From contig NC_081406.1 in the NCBI RefSeq assembly GCF_030272615.1, positions 478,112,900-478,176,899 of the forward strand: 64,000 bases of DNA, given 5' to 3'. Both the position numbers and the translations under genes were made by a program. Origin of the DNA: Cryptomeria japonica. Taxonomy: Eukaryota; Streptophyta; Pinopsida; Cupressales; Cupressaceae. Positions 28,942-41,895 of this stretch are shown piece by piece (the stretch's first letter is position 1; every line of letters begins with the position of its first letter). The notes beneath the pieces are model-generated. The model saw only the letters and a list, made by a program, of their open reading frames with translations. It was not told the origin of the DNA and searched no databases.

Positions 28942-31900
28942 AATCTACCTTATTTGATAATGACTGATTTTTATGTGTAATGAATGTAATTATGTGCTAA
29001 TGAATGTTCATGAATGATATGTGTTGATTATTATTGATGAATGTTGCGTTTTAATGAAAGTTAATGAATTTTATGTGTTAATGAACGTTATGTGATAATG
29101 AATGAATGTTATATTTTAATAATGGATGAAAGAATGAATTAAAGAATGAATGAATGTTAGATGTTAATGGGGAATTTAGAGTGATGTTAGGGGGGGGGGA
29201 GGGGCCAAATGAGCTTCCACCTTCAAGTGGTTGGCCCTGTTAAGTAGAGAATATTAAACTATTCTTGAAACAAAGCAAAGCTCAATTATAAGATGTGAAA
29301 TGTTTGAAAGGTGAGAGTCCACAAACAGATGTGAAATGTTTAAGTAGGCCTCCCAATGAAGTGGGTCTCATAGACACGAAGAATCCTATATAGAGAATCA
29401 TTGAGAGCCCTTGAAGAAGAAAATTTGAACTTTGATGAAGCAATACATGATGGAGGAATATCTTGCAAGAGGAAATCAAAGTCATTATGGTGTCATCTAG
29501 ATCTGAAATGTGGTCTACTTTTCAAAAAAGTAAAGATGCTTGATATGAATGTGTCATTGATTTGACAATTTCTAATGTCTGGTAGATGACTTTGATGCTC
29601 TCAAATTGTTCTTGAAGCTTATATGGCTTGGTTCTGATCCTTATAAGCTTTTAGACTGATTTAGGCACTATGATCTCACTGCAAATTTATCATTTATTGG
29701 TTGTTCTTTTGTTCATAGTGACATTTATCACTACTTTCATCTGAGGCAATCACTTCTTGACAATCAAAAGGTTGCCCGAGGTCAAGTTATATCATGGAAA
29801 AATGAACACGGAGAAGAACTTCTGTTTTTAAGTAACAAGGTATAGATCTACATTCTGCATGACACTTTTGTAAATCCATGCATATACTTCTCTTATATAT
29901 AATTTACTTTGTTAAAGAAATGCTTGTTATTATTATTCCAAAGAGGTTTACCTCGGCTGGGCATGATTTGAAGGAAAATCTCTCCCCGCATAGGTAAGGA
30001 AAGAAAGCATCTAGATCCTACGTGTAAAACTTATATCCTTTCATAATCATGCAAGCATAACTTTCACAATCAAAGCCAAGTCTTGTCCAAAAAGCTGCAA
30101 CTTCCCCATCAAATGGGGAGGTAACTCCCCAAAAAAAGCTTGGCATCATGCCCTCTGAGGGAACTTCATTGCTGCAAACTAAATTGTATGCCTTCCATGA
30201 CCATTCAAGAATCCCTTAATAGTGGCCCACACTAAGAGTGGCAATATATAACTATCTGGGTACTCTAATATTCCTTCCTCCCATCCCAATGCAACATACC
30301 AATGCACAAATGACCATAGATTTGTGGATATAGACAATCCACATTCAAGTCATCTCACTATTGCCAATTGATGCAGGGGCATCTTCAAATTCAAATCATG
30401 GGATTCTTGAAGAATCAAAGTCCTCTTGATTGGTTTTCAAGTTTTGAAACACTTAAGGATAGTTTTGGTTTATTTTCATGCTGATGTAATAAGTCACCCC
30501 ACCTTGTAAGCCTATGCCCTAGCTAGGTGTGTTATAAACCACCTTGGGTATATGGAAATTGGAGTTATTCATGCCTTGAAGGAATTTTTAGTGAATTTGA
30601 AGAGTTTTAAGTGTCTTAGGGGTCAATTAGTGTCTAGGTGTGTTTAGGAGGACAAAATGTCAAAAGTTGTCAAAAGTTGTCAAGCAACTATGACAACTTT
30701 TAACCCAAAATTGCAACTTCCTCCAAACCGCCATGTTGGTTTCCAAAATCAGTTGATAACTATTGGAAGGGTCATTAAAGGTCGAATTCCAACCTTTGGC
30801 AAGGTTGTTGAAGGAAAATGAAAGTTTTGTGAACAAAGAAACCAATAAAAATCTGTCTTTTTCCTGCATTTTCCTGCTATTTCCCATATTTCGTACAGTA
30901 CGGCTTTCTCCAGGGCATAAAAACTCTTGAATATGAAATTAAAATGTCTTACCTTTCCAATGAAACAATTCTGAGCCTCTAACTCTTCTGGAGCCATGAG
31001 AAAAGTGGTTTTTTGTGAAGGTACCCCGGATTTGATAGTTTACCTAGGGTTTGACAGCAAATATGAGTTTTTCTTGCTGATACCTCATGGGATTTGTATG
31101 GCCTTTGGGGTGAAGCAAGTGGTGACAATGAACTTTAATATTTCCAAGACCTTTTGCAGGGAAGTGATAGGTAAAGGCGAGGGTTTGAAGTTTTAGAGGT
31201 GGGATCTCTATGTGACCACCTTGGCTGGGTATGCATCCGACCCCACAAATGATGATAGCGGTGGAACCAAGGGCTATAACTTGGTAATTTATGTTGTATC
31301 CATGTCCCCCACATTTCTCAAGTCTTACTTTTCCCAGGAAGCAGGTTTTGAGTATACTTCCTTTGTTAAGGTGGCCTAATTAGGGCTATTAGGCCTAAGA
31401 GTGAAGTTGGGTTTATAACCCTTAGACATTGGATCTGCCCAAACCCTTTTGGAATCCTTTGGCACTAACTTGAATGAAACAAAATCCACTCTTATTTGTA
31501 GAGGTATTTTGAGAAATTAACAAGAAACCTTAAGTTTTTCAGACTGGCAGGGGTACTAGGCGTGATAGGCCTAATTGTAGCAGCAGTACTAATTTTTCTC
31601 AATACATCATGTTTGATGATTGGAATAGGTCTATTAACCCTATAGGATAGTAAATCAAGGTATTGGAGCTCCCCATTGCCTTAGGAAGTGTGTGTCCACC
31701 TTTGGTTGGGTGTAGTGGCCTTTGAGTCCTGAGAGACTTTTGTGAGACACTGTGGGATTGGCATTGTCCAGATGGCTTAGTATGGGGAGAGGTATGAAAA
31801 AAATCAAATTGAAACCAATCCAACCCTTGATGTCTTTGTAGAATTTTTAGGGTCCTTGTTTGGGGTTCTTGAGTGAAGGATCCTGTCTCAGCAACAAGGG

Positions 31901-34440
31901 CTCTGCATCACCAATGGGTGGATTAAATCCATACAACTGCGTAACTTGTAGATCTAAAACAATGATGCATGTAAAACTCATCATCACATCAATAACTTGC
32001 AAACTGAGATACAAAGAAATACCATATGGATCTCAAGACAAAGACACCAAATCAACTCCAAATCCGATTTGCCAAACAATTCCACTAGTCAAGGAATCCA
32101 TCAAGAAAATATTGTAGAGATGATGAGGGACTAATGATTGCATACCAACATATCCTCAACGAGAAAGTTGCAAACAACCTCCTTGAATCATGCACTAAAC
32201 ATGCATGCAAACCCACAACTATCTTTCATCTAGAACCACCTATTGATGTTTTTTTATGCACCGCGAACACAATAAAATACCAAGGTATTCTATCATCTCT
32301 TGAACAAAGAAACTTTGAATGCTAAACAAAGTGATCAATCAAAGCAACTCCAAGGTTTACAATACGAACTATGCAACTTAATTGCATGGGATAGACTTAG
32401 TGAATATGGTGTGATTTTGCTGGAATCACAAGCGGGCTTACATTTTTCTTCAACTCTACCGGAACTTGGACTCTACACTAACTTGCTTGGAAAATAAAGA
32501 CAAAAGAGATAAAGAATGACCTAGATTGACTATCAAATCAACAGTCAAGATAATATAGTGAAACCCTAATTAGGGCTTGTTATAACAAACTCCATTCTAG
32601 CCAATTAAATAATTACATTGAATAGGACACATGTCCACCTTGAATTCTAACCAATGAGGAAATAGGTTAGGTATGCTTAAACAAACTTTGATGCATTGCA
32701 ATGTGTCACTAGCTCATTCATTAGATGAATCAAGTACGATGAACTTGGACATGTCAATGTGGCTTCACTTGATTAGGTTGACGATGATTGGATGCCAACT
32801 CAACTTGCTAGGTCGATCATCACAAAGCTTATGTGATTGAGCAATATCTCTTGATACTCAACGTTATCTAGTTTTCTCAACATGATGAAGGTGGTGGGAC
32901 ATATTACCAAATTATATCATCTAGATGATCAAGTCCTTAGCTTTTGATTAATTCTTCTGAAACTATCTACTTGATCATGGTTGTGTCCTTCCATCTTCCT
33001 GATAGTTCTTGATCCTTTTATGTGACTGTGTGCTTAATGAAGTATATGTTTGATGATGCTTGGTCCTCCTTTTGTTGCATCTCCATACCGATGATGCTTA
33101 CTTCAACTTCATGGTGCATATACTTGACTTGAATGGCTTGCTTTGATGAAATCCTCTTTGAGATTCAAAAATCTACCTCTTTGTGGGGTAATTCACCTTG
33201 GTGAATATGTTTGATATAGACTTTGTAATGCCTAGGCTTGATGTAGAACCCACTTATTCTTGATCTATCCAACCTTGATCACCTTTGTAACTCTGACTTG
33301 AATACCTTGATCATTGGTGATTGATGTCTTACATATGGCCTATCGTGTTGTAGATCCCTTCATTTTAAAGCAATCCTTTTTGATTTCTCCTTATTCTACT
33401 GATTGCTATTCTTGGATTTTCGAAGGGAATGCAAGATAGTCTTCTGTTTCTTCCTTGTTGAATCCTCATAATATCTTGATCATAATTTGACATTGTCCTT
33501 GCGTTTTGAGATGCTCCTTCCTTTGTATTGCATTGTTTAAAGCTTTGAATAGGTTTAGCTCCTCATGTTGCCATCCTAAACTCGTGAATCTTGGTGTTGA
33601 TATTGATGTGAAAACCCTCCATGATGCCAATGTCCTCTTTCATGCCTTGAAGCCTCCTTTCATCAAGTGTCTTCATCCTTGCATTGAAGCATGATGTTGG
33701 CATACTCTACGTGCTGGGTAAGGTGTTCTTTTCCTTGTAATGAAGTCCTCATGACATCTTGAAAGTAAGAAAGAACATATCGTGAATGAAATGAAAAACA
33801 AATAATGCATCACAAATAAATTTAATCTGATTTTATACCCTAATTCACAGACCTGCTTCCTAATTCTTCTCCTCTTAATTGGTTGCAAATTGAATTTGAT
33901 GAGCATTTGATCTTTGTTTTATATGCTTCCTTTTTACCTTTGCCTTCATTTCACCTCCATAGGTCGGCCAGCCCAATAATTGTTTATTAAATTCATGAAT
34001 TTACCTTCCTTCTAGCTGACTTAAGGTGCTCTTCTCTTGCTAAGTGGGTTTGGACTCCTCTCATGCACAGATTTAGGTGCAAATAACAAGAAGGTTTGCA
34101 CAGATTGGGGTCGGCAATGTGGAAAATTACTGATTTTATCCTTTAAACGTTTGCATTTTTCCTCAAAATAAGGCCAACTTAGGGCTATTTTACCCCCGAG
34201 TGGGTTTGAAAGGCTCATATGCACAGACTAGAGGTGAGAGAGAGAGAGAGGGTGAGAGGAAGAGATAATGACCTAGAGAGGGTAGAGAAAGAGAAGTAGA
34301 GAGGGAGAGAAAAAGAGAGGGATGGAGAAAGAGACCTAGAGAGGGGAGAGAGAAGAGAGATAGTAGAGAGGGATAGAGAAGAGATATAGAATAGAGATAC
34401 CAATGCCAATCTTTTTCTATAAAAAAAAAAAATTCTGAAA
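28942..34440 (+). other. CACTA 3' region, no recognised gene
   Basis: About 5.5 kb between the second gene and the right terminus. It starts with AT-rich ATGAATGTTA-type simple repeats (28975-29180). After that I see only short unrecognised open frames, such as 29560-29845, 30996-31196, 31860-32117 and 33506-33694. None shows a known motif or clear splice chain. The region could contain further old, unrecognised insertions. Confidence 0.45.
34230..34395 (+). repeat. GAGA-rich low-complexity tract
   Basis: Nearly pure purine sequence, mostly GAGAGA and AGAGGG with scattered T and C (GGTGAGAGAGAGAGAGAGGG and similar). Purine strands of this kind can form triplex DNA and can bind GAGA factors in plants. 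Here it directly precedes the large foldback. The minus-strand Ser/Leu-rich open frame across it is an artefact of composition. Confidence 0.85.
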
Positions 34441-34444
34441 AATC

Positions 34445-34674
34445 GGCCTACCGTCGGAATTCTGACATCAAAGCGTAAAAAAATCCAACAAAGGAGTGTT
34501 GTCGAATGCACAGCATCCTCGTCGGAGCTCTCCTGGGGACCGTCGTAATTCCGTCGCCAAGGGGTTCAAATTACGATGGCCTCCAGGAGAGTTTCGATGA
34601 GGATTCTGTGCATCCGACAACAATCCTCTGTCGGAATTTTTACGCTTTGATATCAGAATTCCGACGGTAGCCCG
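34445..34674. repeat. Large foldback, ~105-nt arms, ~20-nt loop
   Basis: Left arm about 34445-34550, right arm about 34570-34674. Reverse-complementing the right arm reproduces the left with roughly 15-20 differences. Shared blocks include CTACCGTCGGAATTCTGA, ATCAAAGCGTAAAA, TGTTGTCG, ATGCACAG and CTCTCCTGG. The loop is about CCGTCGCCAAGGGGTTCAA. Transcribed RNA would form a long hairpin and cruciform DNA is possible. It lies 205 bases inside the CACTA right end and carries several subterminal GTCGGAA motifs. Confidence 0.88.
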
Positions 34675-34879
34675 AGATTGAGACGGTATTCTTTCTGGGT
34701 ATGAGTATCAATGGCGGCCGTCGGAAAGGATGGGGCTGATGTCGGAATTACGATGACCACAAGGATAGTCGAAACTTCCGACAAAAAGTTTTCGACGACT
34801 TTTTTTGTCAGTACTGCGACAAAATTGCGTCGGACTACCGATGATTTGCCTTCAAAATTTTGACCCGAATGTACTAGTG
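34675..34879 (-). promoter_or_regulatory. CACTA right terminus with subterminal motifs
   Basis: GTCGGAA-type motifs lie at about 34719 (GGCCGTCGGAAAGG), 34741 (GTCGGAATTACGATG), 34774 (AAACTTCCGACAAAA) and 34829 (TGCGTCGGACTACCGATG). The 15-odd terminal bases then match the left terminus in inverted orientation. The clustering is the expected landing pad for a TnpA-like protein, by analogy with En/Spm. Confidence 0.7.
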
Positions 34880-34882
34880 CAA

Positions 34883-35072
34883 TGTCTTCAACATTACCAA
34901 GTGTCTTCCATATTTTTCCAAATACCGGTGAACATTATATCCTGCCGGTGAACCATATACCAGTAACTGTTGCACAATTTACTTGCTTGTCGGTGAATGT
35001 TGTTGGATCTCCAAAGTGCTTGTTTTCAGTAGGTGATGACATCAATGACAAAACCATACCAAAATACCAACA
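34883..35072 (-). mobile_element. Copia A 3' LTR, proximal part
   Basis: TGTCTTCAACATTACCAAGT through AAATACCAACA matches 40329-40518 of the 5' LTR with few differences. It joins to 15642-16500 once the CACTA element is removed. To its right, ATCTCCCCCTTTGG (35073-35086) is the polypurine tract read on the opposite strand. Two further CTCCCCCTTGGA copies occur at 35168 and 35261. Confidence 0.92.
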
Positions 35073-35344
35073 ATCTCCCCCTTTGGCATTGATGGCAACA
35101 CAAGATGGAAAAACCATCAAAGTGCCAAAACAAAAATGCCAAATATAAAAAACCAACAATCTCCATTTCTCCCCCTTGGAACAATATGTGTTTATCCAAA
35201 GATTTATTTTCAATACCAATCTTTCCTCAAAAGATAATGTGTTTTTCCATAGATATCTCTCCCCCTTGGACATCAAATGCCAAAGCTACAAAATTCAAGT
35301 CCATACAAAATACCAACTACTCCTCCTGAGAAGTAGCTTCCTCA

Positions 35345-38300
35345 TCAAATACCTGCAAGCTGTTCTTTAGTATTCACATAAACCAGTTTTATCTCCTTTT
35401 CTTCAACTTTTTCCCTTAGAAAATTCAATTTGATAGAAACATGTTTAATTTTAGAATGTAATACTGGATTCTTAGATATATCAATTGTTGCAGTGTTATC
35501 ACAGTATATAGTAATGGGTTCCTTGCATTTTACCTTTATGTCTTTCAACATTTGCTTAAGCCATAATACCTGTATACAGTTAGTTGCTGCTGCAACATAT
35601 TCTGATTTTGTTGTTGATAAAGATGTACAACTCTGTTTCTTACTCAACCAAGAAACTAATCTCTTTCCAAGAAAGAATGCTCCTCCAGTGGTTCTTTTTC
35701 TATCATCCACATCTCCTGCCCAATTTGCATCTATGTATGCACATAAGTCAAAATTTTCATCTTTAGGATACAATAATCCAAGATTTGTTGTGCCTTGTAA
35801 GTATCGAAAAATCCTTTTCACTGCTGATTCATGATTTTCCCTAGGATTACTTTGAAATCTAGAAACAATCCATACTGCATTCATAATATCAGGCCTGGTT
35901 TGTGTCAAATACAGTAAACCTCCTATCATAGATTTGTATCTAGTTGGATTAACAGGTGTAGATTCATCCCTTTGAGATAATTTGTCATTTTTAGTCATAG
36001 GTGTGCTTACCGGTTTAGAGTTCTCCATCCCAAATTTCTTTAGCAATTCTCTCAAGTACTTGGATTGACTCAAAAATATACCTTTATCAGTCTGTGAAAT
36101 CTGCAATCCTAAAAAGAATTTTATTTCTCCAATCATAGACATTTCAAATTCTTGCTGCATTTTAATAGAAAATTCCTTACATAATCCATCATCTCATCCA
36201 AAGATTATATCATCAACAAATACTTCAATAATCAAGATGTTATCATTAGTTATTTTGTAATATAAATTGCTATCTGCATTTCCTTTAGTAAAACCAATCT
36301 TTAAAAGATACTTATCCAACCTTGCATACCAAGCTCTTGGGGCTTGTTTCAATCCATACAGAGCTTTTCTTAACCAGCAAACCATATCGTTGTCATCTGT
36401 CAAAGAAAATCCATCAGGTTGTTCAATATATACTTCCTCTTCAAGATCTCCATTCAAAAATGCACATTTAATATCCATTTGATAAACTTTGTAGTCCTTG
36501 TGAGCTGCAAAAGCCAAGAATAATCTAACTGCCTCAATTCTGGCTACTGGTGCAAAGGTTTCATTGTAATCAACTCCTTCTTTTTGAGAATATCCCTTAC
36601 ACACTAGTCTTGCTTTATTTCTGACAAACTTACCATCTTCATTAAGTTTGTTTCTAAATACCCATTTGGTTCCAATTACATTTTTATCTTTAGGCCGGGG
36701 AACTAATGTCCAAGTATTATTTTTCTCAATTTGTCCTAATTCTTCTTCCATAGCTTTAATCCAAAATTTATCTTCACATGCCTCATTGATAGATGATGGT
36801 TCAATTTGAGAAATAAGACATACTTCTTCATTTTCCAATCTTCCTCTTGTCATAACTCCTTTAAATTTGTTTCCAATTATCTAATCTTCAGAATGATTCA
36901 ATCTTACATACTGGGGTGTCTTAGTTTGTTGTTGTTCTTCAATTACTATGGAATCCTTTGATGATACTAGAGTAACTGGATCTTCATTCTATACTGGTGG
37001 ATTCAGTATAGGTTCATTTGTCACAATTTCTGTTGCCGGTTCAGAGTCTATATACCTTGAAGTTCCTCTGAATTGTTCATCAATCTTTACATTTGTACTC
37101 TCAACAATTTTCTGCAATCTCTTATTAAAACATCTATATGCCTTGCTCTTAGATGAATAACCAAGAAATATTCCTTCATCACTTCTAGGATCAAATTTGC
37201 CAACATACTCATCTCTTCTAATGTAACATTTACTTCCAAAAATTCTGAAATACTTAAGAGTAGGAGTATTACCAAACCATAGTTCATGAGGGGTCTTACC
37301 GGTTTTACCTTTGATGTGAACTTTGTTAAATGTATAGACAACAGTGCTAACTGCTTCTCTCCAATACACATGTGGTAGATTTTCTTCTGATAACATACTT
37401 CTTGCTGCATCCAAGATAGTTATATTTTTCCTTTCAACAACTCCGTTCTGCTGTGGTGTCTGAGGTGCTAATAACTGTCTTCTGATTCCATTCACTTCAC
37501 AGAATGTATTAAAGTCCTTAGATGTGAATTCTCCTCCTTGATCTGATCTTAAACATTTGATTTTCTTACCGGCTTCATTTTCAACCATTGCTTTGAACAG
37601 TTTCAATTTCCCAAGTGCTTCTGATTTTTCTCTGAGAAAAGTAACCCAACACATTCTAGAATAATCATCAATAATTAGCATGAAATATCTATCACCTTGT
37701 AAGCTTTTAGTTCTAGATGGACCACATAAATTAGTGTGAATTAAATCAAGAGCATTATTTGATTTTTCTGGAATACTTTTGAAACTAGCTCTAACTTGTT
37801 TTCCAAATTGACATTCCTTACAAATTGTATTCTGAGGTTTCACAATTTTAGGTAGATCTCTTACTGCCTTAGAAGTACTGATTTTTACCATGCAATCAAA
37901 GTTTACATGACATAGTCTCTTATGCCATAACCAAATTTCATCTATATGTGCAATTAAGCATGCCTTTTCACTATTATTCAAATGAAAGATATTGCCTCTA
38001 GTTTGATTACCGGTTGCAATTTCCAAACCAGTTCTATTCATGATTTTACATTTTCCATTTTTAAATTGTAACTGAAATCCCTTCTCAACTAATTGACCAA
38101 CACTTAAAAGATTATGCTTTAATCCTTCAACATAGTAGACATTGTCAGTGTTATGCTTACCATCAAGAGATATTGAACCCTTACCTTTGATTGAACAGGC
38201 TTTGTCATCTCCAAATCTTACTAAACCTCCCTTGTATTCTTGAAAGTTTAAGAATTTACCTTTGTCTCCAGTCATGTGATGTGAGCATCCAAATTCAATG

Positions 38301-38470
38301 ATCCATTCATCCTTTGTTTCAACTTTAGCTGCTAGGGCTTGTTCTACCGGTTGAGCAGTAGGTGCCGATTGATCTTCTGTTATAGCAACAAAAACCCATC
38401 CATTGTCTGCTGGATCTTCATCATAATCATCAGTCACACCTTCATCAGCAATGTAACAAGATTTGTCTTT
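35345..38470 (-). pseudogene. pol: Copia A pol: protease, integrase, RT, RNase H
   Basis: One frame holds, with a stop before protease (~38511), one near 36989, one near 36891 and one near 36191. Protease is at ~38310 with GCSHHMTGDKG; the catalytic aspartate before GCS is replaced (EFGCS). The pre-integrase domain (LWHKRLCHVNFD) and the integrase core follow (LIIDDYSRMCWVTF, LRSDQGGEFTS, PQQNGVVERKN; D, D and E all present). RT has [12 protein letters not shown] and FVDDIIFG. RNase H has YIDANWAGD and SEYVAAA. The end is shortened: EQLAGI is followed at once by a stop, and a terminal FDEEATSQEE reads in another frame, suggesting a small internal deletion. Confidence 0.92.
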
Positions 38471-38512
38471 GTTCTTCTTAAATCTGTATCTCTGATATTC
38501 AGGATTAGGCTT

Positions 38513-39399
38513 CTATGTTCTTCTAGTTTCTTCTCTTAGTCTAGTATGTCTATCAGGGCATCTTGAAGCCATATTACCAATCTTATTGCAGTTAAAACAT
38601 TTAAAGGGTGCTTTACCTTCATACTTACTTCCAATTGGACCTTTTGGCATTTTTCCTGCAAAGAGTGCTTGAAGTTCTTCAAGCTCTTCATTCTCCTTTC
38701 TGGATTCTTCAAGTTCTCTTGCATAAAAGGCTCTCCAGTCTGATTTGTCAAATGATAGAGCAGATGATGTTGATTCTTTAAAGGCCAAATCAGTTTTTAT
38801 AGTAGCAACAGGACCAAATTCCTCAATTTCAAAGGCTGAAAATTTTCCAATCAATGTATCCCTAGTTACTGATGTATTAGGCATTGTTCTCAACTCATTT
38901 ATAGCAGTAAACTTCATTTTATATGCCGATGGTAAACCTCTTAAGATTTTTGAAACAATTTCATCCTCACTCAAAGTTCCTCCACAACATTTACTCTTTC
39001 CATAAAAGCAGAAATCCTTTCATCTTCTTCCATTTTCAGATGTTCATACCTAACTCGGAAGCTTTCAAGTTTTGCAATCTTGACTATGGAATCTCCTTCA
39101 TTTAGTGTTTCCAAATGATCCCAAATAGCTTTAGCAGTAGACCTATCTAATAATCCCATGATTTGTTGATCTGATAATGCGCTCAAAAGTGCTTCTCTTG
39201 CTTTGCAATCATTTTCTTCATCTTTGGCTAAGGTAGTTGGAGCAGTCTGACCAGCTACAGCAATAGTATAACCATTCTTTGTAACTTCCCAGATGTCTTT
39301 ACCAATGCAATTCAGATGTGTCTCCATTTTGATCTTCCATATCCCATAGTTGGTTCCATCAAGTTTAGGACTGTCCTTCCTGAAGTAATTTGTAGACAT
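38513..39399 (-). pseudogene. gag: Copia A gag with zinc knuckle
   Basis: The start at 39399 reads MSTNYFRKDSPKLDGTNYGI, the standard copia gag opening, followed by the UBN2-type region (EALLSALSDQQIMGLLD, then KAIWDHLETL). The frame shifts near 38972 and continues MSEDEIVSKILRGLPSAYKM. The zinc knuckle near 38555-38600 is CFNCNKIGNMASRC, with N where the zinc-binding His is expected. Gag forms the particle and packages RNA. The AUG lies 57 bases downstream of the LTR. Confidence 0.9.
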
Positions 39400-39440
39400 T
39401 GGATCTCCTCAAGTTGTTAAACTTCTGCAAAAGAGGACTA

Positions 39441-39454
39441 GGCTCTGATACCAA
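39441..39454 (-). other. Copia A primer binding site (initiator tRNA-Met type)
   Basis: On the element strand this reads TTGGTATCAGAGCC directly after the LTR end. TGGTATCAGAGC is the plant copia primer binding site complementary to the 3' end of initiator tRNA-Met. Copia B has TTGGTATTAGAGCC (one transition) and copia D keeps the intact form. Confidence 0.92.
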
Positions 39455-39455
39455 T

Positions 39456-40518
39456 TGTTAGGTCCCAGAGACAACTGAGGAGGGGGGGGTGTGAATCAGT
39501 TGTCTAATAAATTCAAACCAAAAAGCATTTAACCAACTTAATGCTTAATACTGATAAACCAGTTAAGTATGCCGGTAGATAGTGTTAATAGTAAATTGCT
39601 ATACTGGTAAAGATTAATGCATGAAACATAAACATAAAGTCATCCACAACACATAACACCAACATTTGTACGTGGAAATCCTATAAGGAGAAAAACCACG
39701 GTGGGAAACCTTACCCACAATCAGATGATACTACTGTAGATAGTAAGTGTACATAAATGGGGTCTGCACATGCAAAAAGGCCAATAGCCTAGAGCTCACT
39801 GCTCAATCACAAAATGGGAGTCACACTAACTACAGTTGGATGGTTAAATCCAATAAGAATGTACTGCATAAAATAGCATCTTCATATGCTGGATTTAGTA
39901 CCGGTGTAATGCTGATATGCTTATACAAAAACCTAGCTTCACCTTCAAATGATGTCTTCATGTATACCTCTGCTTGATCTTGCATATACCTTCACTCAAT
40001 TCTTTTTCACATTCCACACTTGATCTTACAAATAAGATCTTACATTTATACCATACCCTAAGACCAATTTTAGTAGGTCGGCTCTACAAGATATTACAAT
40101 AAAATTATTTTACAAACAATATAATATCCGAAGCAATAACCGATTAAACATGTCGGCTTAATGCATTTGCATCAATAATAAATCATCTCCATAGCGTGCC
40201 ATGCTGATATGGAAAAGATAAACCTACCGGTGTAACCCTAGATAACCTAGACCTATTTGCCGGTAAAAGCAAATATGCAAATATGAATATACCAATGATT
40301 AATTCTTCAAAACAAAGTGTCCACACGATGTCTTCAACATTACCAAGTGTCTTCCATATTTTTCCAAATATCGGTGAACATTATATCCTGCCGGTGAACC
40401 ATATACCAGTAACTGTTGCACAGTTTACTTGCTTGCCGGTGAATGTTGCTGGATCTCCAAAGTGCTTGTTTTCAGTAGGTGTTGACATCAATGACAAAAC
40501 CATACCAAAATACCAACA
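39456..40518 (-). mobile_element. Copia A 5' LTR
   Basis: It is 1063 bp, TGTTGG...CTAACA on the element strand, adjacent to the PBS and flanked on the outside by GATGT. Compared with the 3' LTR it carries a 14-bp tandem duplication at about 40028-40050. Everything to the right of 40523 is the TIR transposon resuming. Confidence 0.92.
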
Positions 40519-40523
40519 GATGT

Positions 40524-41038
40524 TTGGTGTGAAACCTATGTTTAGTTAACCTAAAAAAATCTTAATAAACTCAATATTTATTGAAATAATAATCATTGGA
40601 AAGACCCCTTCGAGTACTACTATCATGCATTTAGGTTTGTCAAAATTGATCCATTTAAGCCCCCAATTTGAGCTTTGAAGGCCAAAAATCTACAGAAACC
40701 AAAAGAGTTTGGGGGGGAGATCTCTAGCAAGCGGGTTCGATAGAACATATATTCTATCGAAAGGGGTTCTATCAAGCCCTCTGGGGTTTGATCGAACCCA
40801 TGTTCTATTGAACCCCTCTAAGCATAACGACCATTTTCTTTTTAAAAAACCATTAAAAAGTGGGTTTGATCAAATCTAGGTTCGAACGAACCCCCTTTTT
40901 TAATAATTTTATATTCGATTGAACGTATTTAAAATAATACGTTCGATTGAATCATTTTTCCAATCTAATCAAACATGGTATTTGATCAAAAGGGGTAAAA
41001 ATTACTTTTTGGACAAACAAATGTAATTTTTTCATCCA
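40524..41038. other. Internal part of the TIR transposon
   Basis: Noncoding. It contains repeated GGTTCGATAGAAC / GTTCTATCG / TTCGATTGAACG motifs (about 40735-40985) in both orientations, giving several short hairpins. Together with 8706-9136 and 15514-15636 it makes up the body of the nonautonomous element. I find no coding motif. Confidence 0.5.
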
Positions 41039-41070
41039 AAAAAGTGTAACCCACTATTGTGGGTTCACCC

Positions 41071-41895
41071 TAAAAATAGTGGATTCACCCTTAAACAAAT
41101 TTTGTGAATCCTACAAACCCACCTTTTAACCCCCTCCATTAAGCTAATTAACGCAAAGCCTAATCCCTGTTAGTATTTATTCAATTTTTAAATAATACAC
41201 ACCTACCCAAGTCCACATGTGACCCCCCTCATAAAGGACTTGCATGCTCAAGTCACTTCACCTCTCCACATCATCTTTGACCAAGGGGTGCTCACACATG
41301 TGTGAGAATGTTCTTTCCCATGGAGCCACCTTACACCTTCCCCTTTTATCACGTATGTCATAACCCCTCTTCCAATAGCCCTTACACCTTTCCACAAGTG
41401 TTTCCACTTGTCAGCCTCATGGGCTTCCCAAGGTTTTCTCACACATGTGAGAAAATATTCCCCTTTTCCCTATGATAGTTGTTCTTCCCAAGATGTTCTC
41501 ACACATGTGTGAGCACACCTTGCTCTCTCCTTCAATCTAAGCCCTTCATCATCCTTTTAATCTTGACCTTCCATTTTCAATCTCCAAACACTATAAATTG
41601 GAGCCTACACTCATCTCAAATCATCACTTCATTTCATTATACTGGCCATTTATCCATTTCATCCTTATGTCCTCATTTTGAGAAGATGATCATAGCATCC
41701 TCATCATCCCAAAATCCTTATCCACACATCCTTATCTTGTTATGAAAATGTGAGAAATCCACATTTAAATACATCTCTCCCCCACTCTTCATTCATCAAC
41801 CTTGGAGCAGCGAGGTTCGTGGAGACGAGGAGGACAAGGAAGACCAAAGCAAAATCGAGAGCATCATGATGGAAGTATTATTTACTTAATTTTTG
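41071..41895 (+). mobile_element. Gypsy-type LTR B, right part
   Basis: This continues LTR B after the TIR transposon. It contains three copies of a CTCACACATGTG palindrome and the TATA box CTATAAATTGGAG (near 41590), followed by an R-U5-like stretch with clear resemblance to LTR A (TTCATCTC, GCATCCTCATCAT, ATCCACAC). The right border is not resolved; AT-rich unrecognised sequence starts near 41890. No primer binding site follows, so it is probably a solo LTR. Confidence 0.6.
41291..41513 (+). promoter_or_regulatory. Three CTCACACATGTG palindromes in LTR B
   Basis: CTCACACATGTGTGAG (41291-41306) and the same 16-mer at 41498-41513 are perfect palindromes. A third, slightly shorter copy CTCACACATGTGAG lies at 41438-41451. 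The last two sit in a duplicated context (CTTCCCAAG...TTCTCACACATGTG). They lie 80-300 bases upstream of the TATA box, in the U3 enhancer position, and contain the CACATGTG E-box-like core. Confidence 0.65.

Noticed and set aside
29282-33906. Several small open frames in the CACTA 3' region as possible captured host genes
   Set aside because: None has a recognisable domain or a convincing exon chain; capture cannot be supported from sequence alone.
34215-34511. Minus-strand Ser/Leu-rich frame
   Set aside because: Produced by the GAGA-rich low-complexity tract.
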